A stretch of 64,000 nucleotides of DNA from Pelethousia sp034928145 (GTDB taxonomy: Bacteria; Bacillota; Clostridia; Christensenellales; CAG-138): assembly GCA_034928145.1 (NCBI GenBank), contig JAYFPE010000040.1, positions 1 through 64,000 on the forward strand, given 5' to 3'. This document shows, in pieces, positions 14,277 to 23,667 of this stretch (its first letter is position 1; every line of letters begins with the position of its first letter). The notes beneath the pieces are model-generated. The model was given only the letters and a program-made list of their open reading frames with translations, was not told the DNA's origin and searched no databases. A program made the translations under genes and the position numbers.

Positions 14277-15190
14277 ACAATACCCTTACGCAGATCAAGG
14301 GTCTCTTGGTCGGCCATTATACGGATGAAGCTGCCCGGACCGGCTGCACGGCCGTCCTTTGCCAAAGTGGGGCCGTAGCGGGGGTGGATGTGCGGGGCAG
14401 CGCGCCCGGAACGCGGGAAACGGATCTTTTGCGCGGCTATAACGTAGTTGAAAAGATCAACGCCATCCTGCTCAGCGGCGGCAGCGCCTTTGGCCTTGAT
14501 GCGGCGGGGGGCGCGATGCAATATCTTGAAGAGCGGGGCCTCGGCATAAGCGTGGGGCCTACGGTGGTGCCCATCGTGCCCGCGGCGGTGATCATGGATT
14601 TAACGGAGGGGGAGGCCTATAAGCGGCCGGGCAAGGCCGAAGGCTATGCAGCCTGCGCGGCCGCGAGCGAAGATCCGGTGGCCCAGGGCAGAGTCGGCGC
14701 GGGCACGGGGGCCACGGTGAGCAAAGCCTTTGGTTTGCAATATGCCCGCAAGGGCGGTATAGGCAGCTGCTGCATGCATCTCCCTGGCGGCGTAAGGGTG
14801 GCGGCCCTGCTGGTGGTCAACGCCCTTGGGGATATTTATGATCCCGCGACGGGCGCGCTGCGCGCTGCCGCCGTTTTGAACGGCAAGCCTACGCCCTGCT
14901 TTGATAGCCCGTCCCTTTCGGGCGTGGGCTTTGGCAATACCACCATCGGCGTAATCGCCACCAACGCCCGTCTCACCCGCGAGGAAGCCAATAAGCTGGC
15001 TTCCATGGGGCACGACGGATTGGCCTTGGCCATCCGCCCCGTGCATACCAGCATGGATGGGGATACCCTCTTCGGCCTCGCTACAGGCGAGGTGGAAGCG
15101 CCCTTTTTGCCTATCCTGGCTGCTGCGGCCCAGGCTGCGGCCCAGGCCGTGCTGCTGGCCGTGGAGCACGGGGGGGGGATGCTGCCGTGA
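14273..15190 (+). CDS. P1/S58-family peptidase (DmpA/beta-aminopeptidase type)
   Basis: 305 residues. Glycine-rich N-terminal region with LLSGGSAFGLDAAGG, then GAGTGATVSK, and the autoprocessing region GNTTIGVIATNA near residue 222, where the nucleophile would be Thr after the Asn. Members are Ntn-type aminopeptidases that self-cleave into two chains. Substrate is unknown. It overlaps recX by 4 bp and acpS by 4 bp, so it is translated as part of the operon. Confidence 0.88.
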   Translation: MNNTLTQIKGLLVGHYTDEAARTGCTAVLCQSGAVAGVDVRGSAPGTRETDLLRGYNVVEKINAILLSGGSAFGLDAAGGAMQYLEERGLGISVGPTVVPIVPAAVIMDLTEGEAYKRPGKAEGYAACAAASEDPVAQGRVGAGTGATVSKAFGLQYARKGGIGSCCMHLPGGVRVAALLVVNALGDIYDPATGALRAAAVLNGKPTPCFDSPSLSGVGFGNTTIGVIATNARLTREEANKLASMGHDGLALAIRPVHTSMDGDTLFGLATGEVEAPFLPILAAAAQAAAQAVLLAVEHGGGMLP

Positions 15191-15561
15191 TTTTGGGCAC
15201 AGGCATCGATGTGATCGAGGTAGAGCGGGTGCAGAAAGCCGCAGCCAAAGAAGCCTTTTTGCGGCGCGTATTCACGGAGGGCGAGCGGGCCTTTTTTGAG
15301 CGGATGAACGGGGATCCGCAGGCCATCGCCGGTACCTTCGCCGCCAAAGAGGCGGTGAGCAAGGCCTTGGGCACGGGCCTTGCGCAGGGCGTGGAATTCA
15401 AGGACATCGAAATCAGCCACCAAAATGGGGGTGCGCCTGCGGCGAACCTGACCGGCGGGGCCGCGGCGCGGCTCAAGGAGATAGGCGGCGGCCGGGTGCA
15501 CATCAGCATTTCCCATATCAAGGCCATTGCGGTAGCCCAGGCGGTGATCGAGGATGAATGA
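15187..15561 (+). CDS. acpS: Holo-[acyl-carrier-protein] synthase
   Basis: 124 residues. Transfers phosphopantetheine from CoA to the ACP serine. Motifs: GTGIDVIEVERV with the metal-binding Asp, and FAAKEAVSKALGTG with the catalytic Glu and Lys. The start is GTG 15187, overlapping the previous stop (GTGA). Its presumed target acpP is at 29046 and the CoA-pathway gene coaD at 18850. Confidence 0.95.
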   Translation: MILGTGIDVIEVERVQKAAAKEAFLRRVFTEGERAFFERMNGDPQAIAGTFAAKEAVSKALGTGLAQGVEFKDIEISHQNGGAPAANLTGGAAARLKEIGGGRVHISISHIKAIAVAQAVIEDE

Positions 15562-16420
15562 GGTTTTAACCCGCGCGGATATCGCCGCCCTGCTCGGCAG
15601 GCGGCGGCGGGATTGCAACAAGGGGGATAACGGCAAAGGTTTGCTGCTGGCGGGCAGCGAAGGCTTTTACGGTGCGGCGGTGATGGCTGCTGCCTCCTGC
15701 CTGCGCGCGGGCGTCGGCACCTTGAAGGTACTTTGCCCAGGCGGCGCGTTGGAGGCCTTTTACGCCCTGCCTGAGGCCATGGTTTATCCGGTGGGCCCCA
15801 ATTGGGCCGCCGCGGATATGGCGCAGATCCGGGAACGGTTGGCGGAAGCGGATTGCCTTGCCATCGGCCCCGGCTTAGGAAGGGAAGGCTGTTTGCCCCA
15901 GATCGTGCGCCTTGCGCTTTCAACAGGCAAGCCTGCCGTGGTGGATGCGGATGGGCTCAACGCCCTTTCACGCTTTGATGATGATGAAAAGGCGGCGCTG
16001 CTGCACGAAAACACGATCCTGACCCCGCATCCGGGGGAGATGGCGCGGCTCACAGGCCTTTCCATCGACGAGGTCAAGGCCGATGTGGCGAGCATCGCGG
16101 CGCAATACGCCCGCCGCTGGGGCTGCACGGTGCTGCTCAAGGGAGCGCGGACAGCCATCTCAGGCCCGGATGGAAGGCTCAAATGGAATGAAACCGGCAA
16201 TGCGGGCCTAGCCAAGGGCGGCAGCGGGGATGTGCTCACGGGCATCATACTGGCCCTTCTGGGCCAAAAGCTCCCGCCCTACGGCGCGGCCTGCGCGGGG
16301 AGCTACCTGCTGGGGGCATCTGCGGAGGAAGCGCTAAGCCTCTTGCAGGAGCGCGTCTTGATGGCCCGGGATGTGATCGACGCGCTCGAACAAACGCTGG
16401 CTATGCTGCGCAAGAATTAA
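15554..16420 (+). CDS. nnrD: ADP-dependent NAD(P)H-hydrate dehydratase
   Basis: 288 residues, a ribokinase-like YjeF C-terminal domain. It repairs hydrated NAD(P)H. Motifs: GKGLLLAGSEGFYGAAVMA, AIGPGLG, DADGLNAL, TPHPGEMARL and NAGLAKGGSGDVLTGII. The epimerase (NnrE/YjeF-N) domain usually fused in bacteria is absent here, so it must be encoded elsewhere. Overlaps acpS by 8 bp. Confidence 0.93.
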   Translation: MNEVLTRADIAALLGRRRRDCNKGDNGKGLLLAGSEGFYGAAVMAAASCLRAGVGTLKVLCPGGALEAFYALPEAMVYPVGPNWAAADMAQIRERLAEADCLAIGPGLGREGCLPQIVRLALSTGKPAVVDADGLNALSRFDDDEKAALLHENTILTPHPGEMARLTGLSIDEVKADVASIAAQYARRWGCTVLLKGARTAISGPDGRLKWNETGNAGLAKGGSGDVLTGIILALLGQKLPPYGAACAGSYLLGASAEEALSLLQERVLMARDVIDALEQTLAMLRKN

Positions 16421-16433
16421 GGAGATTTATCAT

Positions 16434-17594
16434 ATGCTGCTTTTGAAAAACGCCACGGTGTGGCCTATGACGGATAACGGGCCGTTTAGCGGGGATATCC
16501 TGCTGGAAAACGGCAGGATACGCGCCCTGGGGCGGCAGCTAAGCGCGCCCGGGGCAGAGGTGATCGACCTGACGGGCTGTTATGCTTTACCCGGATTGGT
16601 AGATGCGCATTGCCACATCGGCATGTGGGAGGATGGCATCCAGGCCGAGGGGGATGATGGTAACGAGATGAGCGACCCCATTACCCCCGAATTGCGGGCC
16701 ATCGACGCGGTGAACCCCTTTGACCGCTGCTTTGAGGAAGCGCGCGCCGGCGGCGTGACCACCTGCGTGACCGGCCCCGGCAGCGCCAATGTGCTGGGCG
16801 GCCAGTTCGCGGCCCTCAAAACCAAGCCCGGCAGTGTGGAAGCCAAGCTCATTCTGGAGCCTGTGGCCATGAAGGCTGCCCTGGGCGAGAACCCCAAAAG
16901 CGTTTACGGCGGCCAAAAGAGCGCCCCGCAAACCCGCATGGCCACGGCTGCGCTTTTGCGCCGCGCCCTGCTGGAAGCGCGGGACTACGCCCATAAGATG
17001 GAGGCGGAGGAGGAAAGCGACCGGCCTGAATTCGACATGACCAAGGCCGCCCTCCTGCCTGTGCTCAACGGCGAGCTGCTGATGAAGATACACGCCCACC
17101 GGGCGGACGATATCCTCACCGCCATACGTATCGCCAAAGAATTCGGCCTGCGCCTTTCCCTGGAGCATTGCACCGAGGGGCACCTGATCCCGTCTGAGAT
17201 CAAGGCGGCACAGAAAGCCGGGGCCAAGGTCATCCTCGGCCCGCTGCTGACGGATCGAAGCAAGGTGGAGCTGCGCAACCAAACCTTTGCGGGCCCCCGC
17301 ATTCTGCACGAGGCGGGGGTGGAGTTCGCCATCATGAGCGACCACCCGGTGATTCCCCTGCAATACCTGCCCGTTTGCGCGGCGCTGGCCGCGCGGGAGG
17401 GCCTGCCGGAGGAGATCGCCGTGCGGGCCATTACCCTGCACGGCGCGCGGGCTGCAGGTCTTGCGGGCCGCATCGGCAGCCTTGAGCCCGGCAAGGATGG
17501 CGATATCGCCGTCTTTTCCGGCCACCCGCTGGAATTCCGGAGCCGCTGCCTGCTTACCATCATCGATGGGGAGATCGTCTATGACGCAAGATAG
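16434..17594 (+). CDS. Amidohydrolase family protein (imidazolonepropionase-like)
   Basis: 386 residues. Begins with the beta-sandwich of composite amidohydrolases; metal ligands in DAHCHIG near residue 59-65, SLEHCTEGH near 242, and SDHPVIPL near 303. C-terminal LEPGKDGDIAVFSGHPLE is the usual closing sandwich. The substrate cannot be predicted. It shares the recX-acpS operon and overlaps the next gene by 14 bp. Confidence 0.85.
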   Translation: MLLLKNATVWPMTDNGPFSGDILLENGRIRALGRQLSAPGAEVIDLTGCYALPGLVDAHCHIGMWEDGIQAEGDDGNEMSDPITPELRAIDAVNPFDRCFEEARAGGVTTCVTGPGSANVLGGQFAALKTKPGSVEAKLILEPVAMKAALGENPKSVYGGQKSAPQTRMATAALLRRALLEARDYAHKMEAEEESDRPEFDMTKAALLPVLNGELLMKIHAHRADDILTAIRIAKEFGLRLSLEHCTEGHLIPSEIKAAQKAGAKVILGPLLTDRSKVELRNQTFAGPRILHEAGVEFAIMSDHPVIPLQYLPVCAALAAREGLPEEIAVRAITLHGARAAGLAGRIGSLEPGKDGDIAVFSGHPLEFRSRCLLTIIDGEIVYDAR

Positions 17595-18165
17595 CTTACG
17601 CCAGCAAAAAGCCGAACTGCGCAAAGTCATGCGGGCAGCTTTGAAGGAGATTTCGCCTGAGGAACGGGAGCGGCAATCCGCGCTAGCCTGCGGGCGGCTT
17701 TGCTCCCTGCCGGAGTTCCAAACCGCGGGGTTGATCCTGGCCTACATGGCCATGCCGCACGAATGTAGCCCGGCCATGGCCGTGGCGCAAGCGCAAAGGC
17801 TGGGCAAGCGCGTGGCCTTTCCCCTGTGTGGGGCGGATTACGCCCTGCGGCTGCTCGTTCCCAAAGAGCCGGATGCCTTTTACCGGGGCACGTATGGCAT
17901 TTTAGAGCCCATCCCGGAAAAGTGCGAAGAGGTTGGGCCGCAGGAACTGGATTTCATCATCTTGCCAGGCTTGGCCTTTGACCAAGCCTGCAATCGGCTG
18001 GGCCAGGGGGCGGGCTATTATGACCGGCTGCTGCCTAAGACCGGCGCTTTTTTGGCCGGGCTTTGCCTGGATATCCAGCTGGTGGAGGCTGTGCCCACAG
18101 GCGGGCTGGACGTGCCCTTGCACGCCGTTGCGGCCCCGGGCGGCCTCTATCAAAGGCCCTGTTGA
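17581..18165 (+). CDS. 5-formyltetrahydrofolate cyclo-ligase
   Basis: 194 residues. Motifs include the N-terminal LRKVMRAAL helix, VAFPLCG, YGILEP, and LGQGAGYYDRLL, the substrate and ATP loop. Recycles 5-formyl-THF to 5,10-methenyl-THF. ATG 17581 lies within the end of the amidohydrolase gene; the longer upstream frame is only overlap. It is the last gene of the operon. Confidence 0.93.
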   Translation: MTQDSLRQQKAELRKVMRAALKEISPEERERQSALACGRLCSLPEFQTAGLILAYMAMPHECSPAMAVAQAQRLGKRVAFPLCGADYALRLLVPKEPDAFYRGTYGILEPIPEKCEEVGPQELDFIILPGLAFDQACNRLGQGAGYYDRLLPKTGAFLAGLCLDIQLVEAVPTGGLDVPLHAVAAPGGLYQRPC

Positions 18166-18298
18166 AGCCCGGATCGGAACCTGACGAAGATAAGTCATAT
18201 TTGTAAATTCCTGGCATTGGCGCTTGTATGGCGCGTTCATTGATGTTAAACTATAATTTAATATAAGCCTCAAATAAAAGGCATGCAAGGAGGAGCGG

Positions 18299-18853
18299 GT
18301 GCGCATCATTGCCGGCAGCAAACGGGGCTGCGCCATCGCCGCGCCCAAGGGCCTGGATACCCGGCCGACCCTCGATCGGGTGAAGGAATCCCTCTTTGGC
18401 ATCCTGCAATTTGAGATCCGCTCCAAGCGGGTGCTCGACCTGTTCGCAGGCTCCGGCAGCTTGGGCTTGGAGGCCCTTTCCCGGGGCGCGAGCTTCGCCT
18501 TTTTCTGCGATGCAAGCCGCGCTGCCGTGCGTGTGGTGGAGGCGAACATCCAAAAGCTTGGCTTTGAAAACCGCTCCAAGGTTTTAAATTGCTCATTTGA
18601 GGCTGCTATCGCCGCCCTTGCGCGAAGCGGTGAGCGGGTGGATATCGTCTTTCTCGATCCGCCCTATGCTTCCGGCCTGCACGAGAAGGCCCTGCTGGCC
18701 CTTCGCAACAGCGCCATATTGGCCCCGGGGGCCATCCTGATTGCGGAGCACGACCCGGCCCGGCCCCCGGCTTTGCCGGAGGGGCTGGCAGCTTACGATC
18801 AGCGCCGCTATGGCGAGGTAGCGCTATCCTTGATTCGAGAGGAACACCCATGA
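18299..18853 (+). CDS. rsmD: 16S rRNA (guanine-N2)-methyltransferase RsmD
   Basis: 184 residues. N-terminal MRIIAGSKRG...TRPTLDRVKESLFGIL is characteristic; LDLFAGSGSLGLEALSRGA binds SAM; FLDPPYASG is the catalytic DPPY motif. Methylates G966 (E. coli numbering) of 16S rRNA. GTG start at 18299 after AGGAGGAG. Stop overlaps coaD as ATGA. Confidence 0.95.
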   Translation: MRIIAGSKRGCAIAAPKGLDTRPTLDRVKESLFGILQFEIRSKRVLDLFAGSGSLGLEALSRGASFAFFCDASRAAVRVVEANIQKLGFENRSKVLNCSFEAAIAALARSGERVDIVFLDPPYASGLHEKALLALRNSAILAPGAILIAEHDPARPPALPEGLAAYDQRRYGEVALSLIREEHP

Positions 18854-19338
18854 GAATTGCCGTTTATCCCGGCTCCTTCGATCCCTTTACGCTGGGCCAT
18901 CTGGATATCCTCAAGCGGGCCTGCGGCCTGTTCGATCACGTATATGTGGCCGTGCTGGCCAATGGCGAAAAGCATCCTATCTTCAGCGATGAAGAGCGTT
19001 GCGCCATGATCGAGACCAGCATCCGCGCCTGCGGGCTGGAGAATGCCACAGCAGAGCGAAACGAGGGGCTTTTGGCTGATTATGTGCGAAAAAAAGAGGC
19101 TTTGGCCGTGGTGCGTGGCCTAAGGGACGCGGCGGATCTGGCCTATGAAGCCAGACTGGATTGCGCAAACCGCCGCCTGGTACCCGAGCTGGAAACGGTG
19201 TGCCTGATGGCCAGGCCGGAAATCAGCTTCCTCAGTTCCGGCATCGTGCGCGAGGTCGGCTCTTATGGCGGCGATATAAGCGGGCTTGTGCCCGAGTCAA
19301 TAAAAAATATGATCGCAGAAAGGTTGATAAACCGATGA
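18850..19338 (+). CDS. coaD: Phosphopantetheine adenylyltransferase
   Basis: 162 residues. YPGSFDPFTLGHLDIL contains the nucleotidyltransferase TxGH motif; RGLRDAADLAYE and LSSGIVREV are family motifs. Catalyses the penultimate step of CoA synthesis. Coupled to rsmD (4-bp overlap) and to the following coiled-coil gene (4-bp overlap), the order typical of Firmicutes. Confidence 0.96.
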   Translation: MRIAVYPGSFDPFTLGHLDILKRACGLFDHVYVAVLANGEKHPIFSDEERCAMIETSIRACGLENATAERNEGLLADYVRKKEALAVVRGLRDAADLAYEARLDCANRRLVPELETVCLMARPEISFLSSGIVREVGSYGGDISGLVPESIKNMIAERLINR

Positions 19339-20171
19339 GCAACGTGCAGAACCTGAAAATTTACGACATCATCGAGCAATTCGAGGACTTGGTCGAAAAT
19401 AGCCCGCGCCCCAAGCTCAGCGGCAACGCTACCAAGCGTATTGTGGATGTGGAAGAGATCATGGATCTCTTGGGCGATCTCAAAACCACCATCCCCGATG
19501 ATATTCGCCGGGCTAACAGCGTTATCGCTGAATCCCGCTCCATGCTGGCCAATGCCCAGGATCACGCGCAGGATATCGTGCAACAGGCGGAGCAGCGCGC
19601 GGCTGCTACCGTTGCCGAGGCGCAGAGCAAGGCCGCCCAGCTGATGGATAAGGCAAAGGCGGAATATGAGCGCCTTATCGCGGAGGATGAGATCTACCAG
19701 GAGGCTCAAAAGCGGGCCCAGCTTTTGGCCATGAAGGCGGAATACAGCGCCAACGAGGTATATGAAAACGCTAAAACCTATGCGGATGATATCCTGGCCG
19801 ATCTCGAGCGCTTCCTGGGCGAGTATAAACGCCTGGTCGAGGTGAACCGCCGCGATCTGGACGCCCGCGCGCCCCAGCCCGCAGCTGCCGTGGCGCCGGC
19901 CCCGGCTCCCATAGCCGCGCCCCAGCCCGAGCCTATGGCGGCTCCCGCCCCTGCAGCCCCGGCGCCCGCCCCGGCCTATGCGCCCCCGGCCGCACCCCAG
20001 GAGCGGCCCGCAAAGCCCAGCCGCGCCCGCAAGGAAGAGCCGCCGGCGGAGGATTTTGAAGACGACGATGATTTTGAAGACGACGATGACGATCACGGCG
20101 GCTTCCTCTTCGGCCTCTTCAAGAAAAAGAAGAACTTCGACGAGGACGATTTCGAAGACGACGACGAATAA
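19335..20171 (+). CDS. DivIVA/ATPase-subunit-like coiled-coil protein with Pro/Ala linker and acidic tail
   Basis: 278 residues. Residues ~10-60 hold a conserved head (YDIIEQFEDLVENSPRPKLSG, VDVEEIMDLL). Residues ~60-175 are a long coiled coil rich in Ala/Glu/Gln. Residues ~180-235 are an almost pure Ala-Pro linker, then a short basic patch (KPSRARKEE), then an acidic tail with DDDD and EDDDD runs and a KKKK patch. The architecture recalls cell-division scaffold proteins, and it always seems to sit after coaD in relatives as I recall, but no function is assigned. No membrane segment. Confidence 0.7.
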   Translation: MSNVQNLKIYDIIEQFEDLVENSPRPKLSGNATKRIVDVEEIMDLLGDLKTTIPDDIRRANSVIAESRSMLANAQDHAQDIVQQAEQRAAATVAEAQSKAAQLMDKAKAEYERLIAEDEIYQEAQKRAQLLAMKAEYSANEVYENAKTYADDILADLERFLGEYKRLVEVNRRDLDARAPQPAAAVAPAPAPIAAPQPEPMAAPAPAAPAPAPAYAPPAAPQERPAKPSRARKEEPPAEDFEDDDDFEDDDDDHGGFLFGLFKKKKNFDEDDFEDDDE

Positions 20172-20199
20172 CCGGATCTTTCTTCCCTTTTAAATGATC

Positions 20200-20237
20200 A
20201 TGGCGCTGTGGATTTTATTTCGCGCGCCATTTTTTAT
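20200..20237 (+). terminator. Terminator after the coiled-coil gene
   Basis: ATGGCGC / GCGCCAT stem followed by six Ts, ending just 19 bp before the next start codon. Confidence 0.7.
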
Positions 20238-20255
20238 TTGAGAGGACACGCAACC

Positions 20256-21161
20256 ATGCCTAGCTGCATCGAGACCCGCTGCGCCACGGCGCTGCATAAA
20301 ACGCCACAGGGCCGGGGCGGCCCTTACGGCTGCGACCTCAACCCCTACCGGGGCTGCGCGCACCGGTGCCAGTATTGCTTTGCGCAGTATTCCCACGCCT
20401 ATCTGGAAGATGGGGATTACTTCGGCCATATCTACGTGAAAACCAACATCGCCGAACGACTGGATCGCGAGCTATCCTCAAAGGCATGGGACGGCCGGCC
20501 CATCAATTTGGGCGACGTAACGGATAGCTACCAGCCCTGTGAGGGCCGTTACAGCCTGATGCCTGAGGTTTGGCGGGTGCTCATCAGGCACAAAGCTCCC
20601 TGCGTGATCTCCACCAAATCCGCCCTTATCCTGCGGGATTTCGAGCTGATCGAGCGATTGGCCTCGCTCACGTATGTGAATGTGGCCTGCACCATCACAA
20701 CGCTCAATGAAGCGGTGCGCCAAAAGCTGGAGCCGCACGCCGCGCCCTCTGCCGCCCGGCTGGCCGTGCTTAGCGCCTTTTCTAAATCGGGCGCCTCCAC
20801 GGGCCTGCATATGATGCCCATCGTTCCCTACCTGACGGATGGCGAGGAGAACATCAACGCCCTGCATTGCGCGGCCAAGGAGGCGGGGGTGAATTACATC
20901 CTGCCAGGCATGCTCAACCTCAAGGGCAAAACGCGGGATACCTTTTTCACCTGCATGGATCGGGATTTCCCCGGCTACTACCGCGATATCTGGGCCGCCT
21001 ATCAAAACGGGCGGCTGGATAAGGCTGTGCGTGAGCGGGCCTATGCCAGGGTACGGGCCGCGCAGGCGCAATATGAAATCGGCGCGGACTATATGGCCCC
21101 GAGCCGCCGCTTCTTTAAAAATAATTATAATGAGCGAGCGGAACAGCTGACCTTTCTTTAA
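20256..21161 (+). CDS. Radical SAM protein of the spore-photoproduct-lyase-like (Rv2578c) group
   Basis: 301 residues. The cluster motif CAHRCQYCFA (CxxxCxxC) lies near residue 31-40 after GCDLNPYRG. INLGDVTDSYQPCEG and TKSALILRDFELI are typical of this group. The reaction is unknown for these proteins; they are not the true DNA repair spore photoproduct lyase by default. I chose ATG 20256, after AGAGGACA and outside the terminator; ATG 20208 would start inside the hairpin. Its TAA overlaps the stop of the convergent ylbJ gene (TTAA). Confidence 0.82.
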   Translation: MPSCIETRCATALHKTPQGRGGPYGCDLNPYRGCAHRCQYCFAQYSHAYLEDGDYFGHIYVKTNIAERLDRELSSKAWDGRPINLGDVTDSYQPCEGRYSLMPEVWRVLIRHKAPCVISTKSALILRDFELIERLASLTYVNVACTITTLNEAVRQKLEPHAAPSAARLAVLSAFSKSGASTGLHMMPIVPYLTDGEENINALHCAAKEAGVNYILPGMLNLKGKTRDTFFTCMDRDFPGYYRDIWAAYQNGRLDKAVRERAYARVRAAQAQYEIGADYMAPSRRFFKNNYNERAEQLTFL

Positions 21162-22210
21162 GAAGCGCCGCTTTTGCGGCCCGCGGCCGCGCCCAGGAGA
21201 AGCACCGTACTCACCCCGATCAAGGAGATACCGGCTGTCAGCGCAGCCGAAAGGGCGTTATCTTTCAGCGCTTGTGGCGGAAGAGAGGAGAAGACGGCTT
21301 GTGCATCCGGCAAAAACAGCGGCGTAAACAAATACGCCAACAGGCCCGCCAAACAGCCTTGCAGCAACTTGCGCCAAAGATAGCGCCCAGCCCGCAAGTT
21401 GGCGACCGTTAAGGACTGCGCCAATATGCACACACCGCCAAAGCTGAAGAAGAAAGCCGCTAAAGCCGCCGTCTGCCTGAGGCTCAGGCCTGCTGCGGCC
21501 AGCGCCCGGCAGCCCTGAACCATTTCCAGCATGCCGGAAAGCAGGACGGCGGACAATTCGGGCGATTGACCGAATTTTGCGAACACTGCGCCAAGCGGGG
21601 CCGTCACTAAGGCGAAGAGGCCGATTTCTTCCAGTACGGCCTGAAAGGCCATGAAAACCATGATCGCGCCGCCTACGGTGAAGAGGGCCGTTACGCCGGA
21701 GCCGAGCGCCTCGCCCAGCAGGCGCAAAAAGGAGGCCGATTCCGCAGATTTCTCCGTTATCGCGGGCACGGGGGCTTCTACCACCTTGTCGTTAGCCAGC
21801 AGCAGGAAAACGCCTGCGGCCAGGAATTGCGCCAGCAAGATGGGCCAGGCGATGGCAGGGCGGCCCAGCATGCCTGCGGCGAAGCTGCCGCAGATAAACA
21901 TGGGGCTAACCGCGTTGAGGGCGGCGGCGGTATCCGTCACATCCCCGCCGGCCCAGCCCGAGAGCCGCGCGCCTGCGGGCGCGCCGGAGACCATGCTAAG
22001 GCCGTAGAGGGTCCATCGACCCCGGCCCGTGATCGCGCCGCAATGCTGCATGATATGGGCGCATACAAAAAAGGGAAGCAGGGCGGGGAAGACATGATCC
22101 CGCCAAAGATAAAAGCCCTCACGGGCCGCAGCTAAGGCCGGGGCGCTATAGAGCGCCAGCAGCAGGCAGCATAGGCCGCAGAAGGCAAAGATCAATATGG
22201 ACTTACGCAT
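21158..22210 (-). CDS. ylbJ: Sporulation integral membrane protein YlbJ
   Basis: 350 residues with about eight membrane helices and nucleoside-transporter-like gate motifs (FYLWRDHVFPALLPFFVCAHIM at the start; SGAPAGARL; CGSFAAGMLG). YlbJ-type proteins are needed for spore cortex formation. The order ylbJ near tmcAL and coaD is conserved in Firmicutes and supports the call. Predicted in the mother-cell or forespore membrane. Confidence 0.9.
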   Translation of the reverse strand: MRKSILIFAFCGLCCLLLALYSAPALAAAREGFYLWRDHVFPALLPFFVCAHIMQHCGAITGRGRWTLYGLSMVSGAPAGARLSGWAGGDVTDTAAALNAVSPMFICGSFAAGMLGRPAIAWPILLAQFLAAGVFLLLANDKVVEAPVPAITEKSAESASFLRLLGEALGSGVTALFTVGGAIMVFMAFQAVLEEIGLFALVTAPLGAVFAKFGQSPELSAVLLSGMLEMVQGCRALAAAGLSLRQTAALAAFFFSFGGVCILAQSLTVANLRAGRYLWRKLLQGCLAGLLAYLFTPLFLPDAQAVFSSLPPQALKDNALSAALTAGISLIGVSTVLLLGAAAGRKSGAS

Positions 22211-22271
22211 GGGCCGCCTCCAACATAGGAATATTTCTATATCTTTATCCTTATGCCGGGCACGGCGCGTT

Positions 22272-23465
22272 TCAGTCTACGATCAGCAGCGGCTCGCCAA
22301 AATCAAAGGGCGCAGCCTGCGGGGTTTGCGCGGCCAGGCAGGCGATCTCGGCCGCGCGCAGATCTAACTCGAACAGGCTGCGCTGAGCCGGCGCGAGCCG
22401 GGTTGCGTCCGCGAATTTGCTTATCACGGGCACGGCGGCGCATTGGTTAAGGCGGCTCAACAGGGGGAAGGCTTCCCGACGTACGCCCAGTACGCGCAGG
22501 TAATCGCCTTGCGCGGCAGCCTGAAGATCCGCCCCGCTGATGCCCAACAGGGCGCAGAGGCATGCCCGCTTGAGCCGGGCCATGGGATAGCGCCGGGTCT
22601 TAACCAGGGCCAGCAGCTCATCCACGGTGGCTGTCTCGCGGCAGGCGCGGTAAAGGGGATTTTCCAGGCCTTCGCGCACCTCGCCCAGGGCTGCCAGCTC
22701 ATCTTTTGTGAGGCGGCGCAGGGCGTAAAGGATGGCTTGGGAAAGGCTGCCGAATTCGCGCAGGCCGCCGCTCTGGACGATATTTTGAATATCCGATCGG
22801 GCGGTTGCGCAGAGGAAAGGGGCCAGGGATTCCCAATCCCCGGCGCGGATGCCGTTTCGCAGGGCCGTGGCGCTCGCGTGCGCGGCGGCCAGGCCGCCCT
22901 CGTCGTGCCCCGCGCCTTGGCGGGCCAGGGCGATGGGCTCCATAGGCGAACCGAGCGCATCGAGAGCGCGCATGTATTCGAGGCCCAGAATATCGTTGGG
23001 GCCTGCGGGCAGAGCGGGCAGCGCGGCGCGCAGGGCCGAGCCGCAGGCGGCAGGATAGCTTTGGCCTGCTTCTAAAGCCGCGCGCAGGGCCGCCGCGCGC
23101 ACCGGTCCATCCTCTGTGGTCAGGGCGGCGCTAAGCAGGCCCACATCCCCGCTTTCGCTGCCAAAGCAGAGGGCGTCCACCAGGCCGCACTTGTGCAGCA
23201 GACCCACGGCCCCCTTGGCAAAGCCCGCCGCGCTGGTGAGGGAATAGGGGGCGGGGAGGGAGAGCACCAGGTCGGCCCCGCTTTGCAGGGCCCATTTAGC
23301 CCGGAGTTTTTTGGGGAACATGGCCGGTTCCCCCCGTTGCACGAAATCCCCGCTCATGATGGCCAGGGCATAGTCCGCCTGTGCCAGGGCCTTGGCCCGG
23401 GCCAGGTGGTAAGCATGACCGCTGTGGAAAGGATTATATTCGGCGATAACGCCTACGACGCGCAT
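22272..23465 (-). CDS. tmcAL: tRNA(Met) cytidine acetate ligase
   Basis: 397 residues. The N-terminal nucleotidyltransferase signature GVIAEYNPFHSGHAYHL and the MSGDFVQRGEPA motif identify TmcAL (YlbM), which uses acetate and ATP to acetylate C34 of elongator tRNA-Met. RYPMARLKRACLCALLGI near 310 is also conserved. It is a plausible consumer of the acetate made by the divergent pta-ackA genes, though this is only context. Confidence 0.93.
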   Translation of the reverse strand: MRVVGVIAEYNPFHSGHAYHLARAKALAQADYALAIMSGDFVQRGEPAMFPKKLRAKWALQSGADLVLSLPAPYSLTSAAGFAKGAVGLLHKCGLVDALCFGSESGDVGLLSAALTTEDGPVRAAALRAALEAGQSYPAACGSALRAALPALPAGPNDILGLEYMRALDALGSPMEPIALARQGAGHDEGGLAAAHASATALRNGIRAGDWESLAPFLCATARSDIQNIVQSGGLREFGSLSQAILYALRRLTKDELAALGEVREGLENPLYRACRETATVDELLALVKTRRYPMARLKRACLCALLGISGADLQAAAQGDYLRVLGVRREAFPLLSRLNQCAAVPVISKFADATRLAPAQRSLFELDLRAAEIACLAAQTPQAAPFDFGEPLLIVD

Positions 23466-23667
23466 GCAGGGAGACCTCCGCTATGTTTTGCCACGAGTAT
23501 ACCATACGGTAGAGGGATTGAGCAAAAATTATCCGGCGAAAAGCGCGGAAAATGATGAAAAGGCAAAGCGGCTGTGCTATAATACTATAGCTGTGTTGGC
23601 GCTCCCAGAGCGCATAACATACTTTTTTTGAGCAATTCATTTCTTGCGCAAGCGAAAGGAGTTATCA

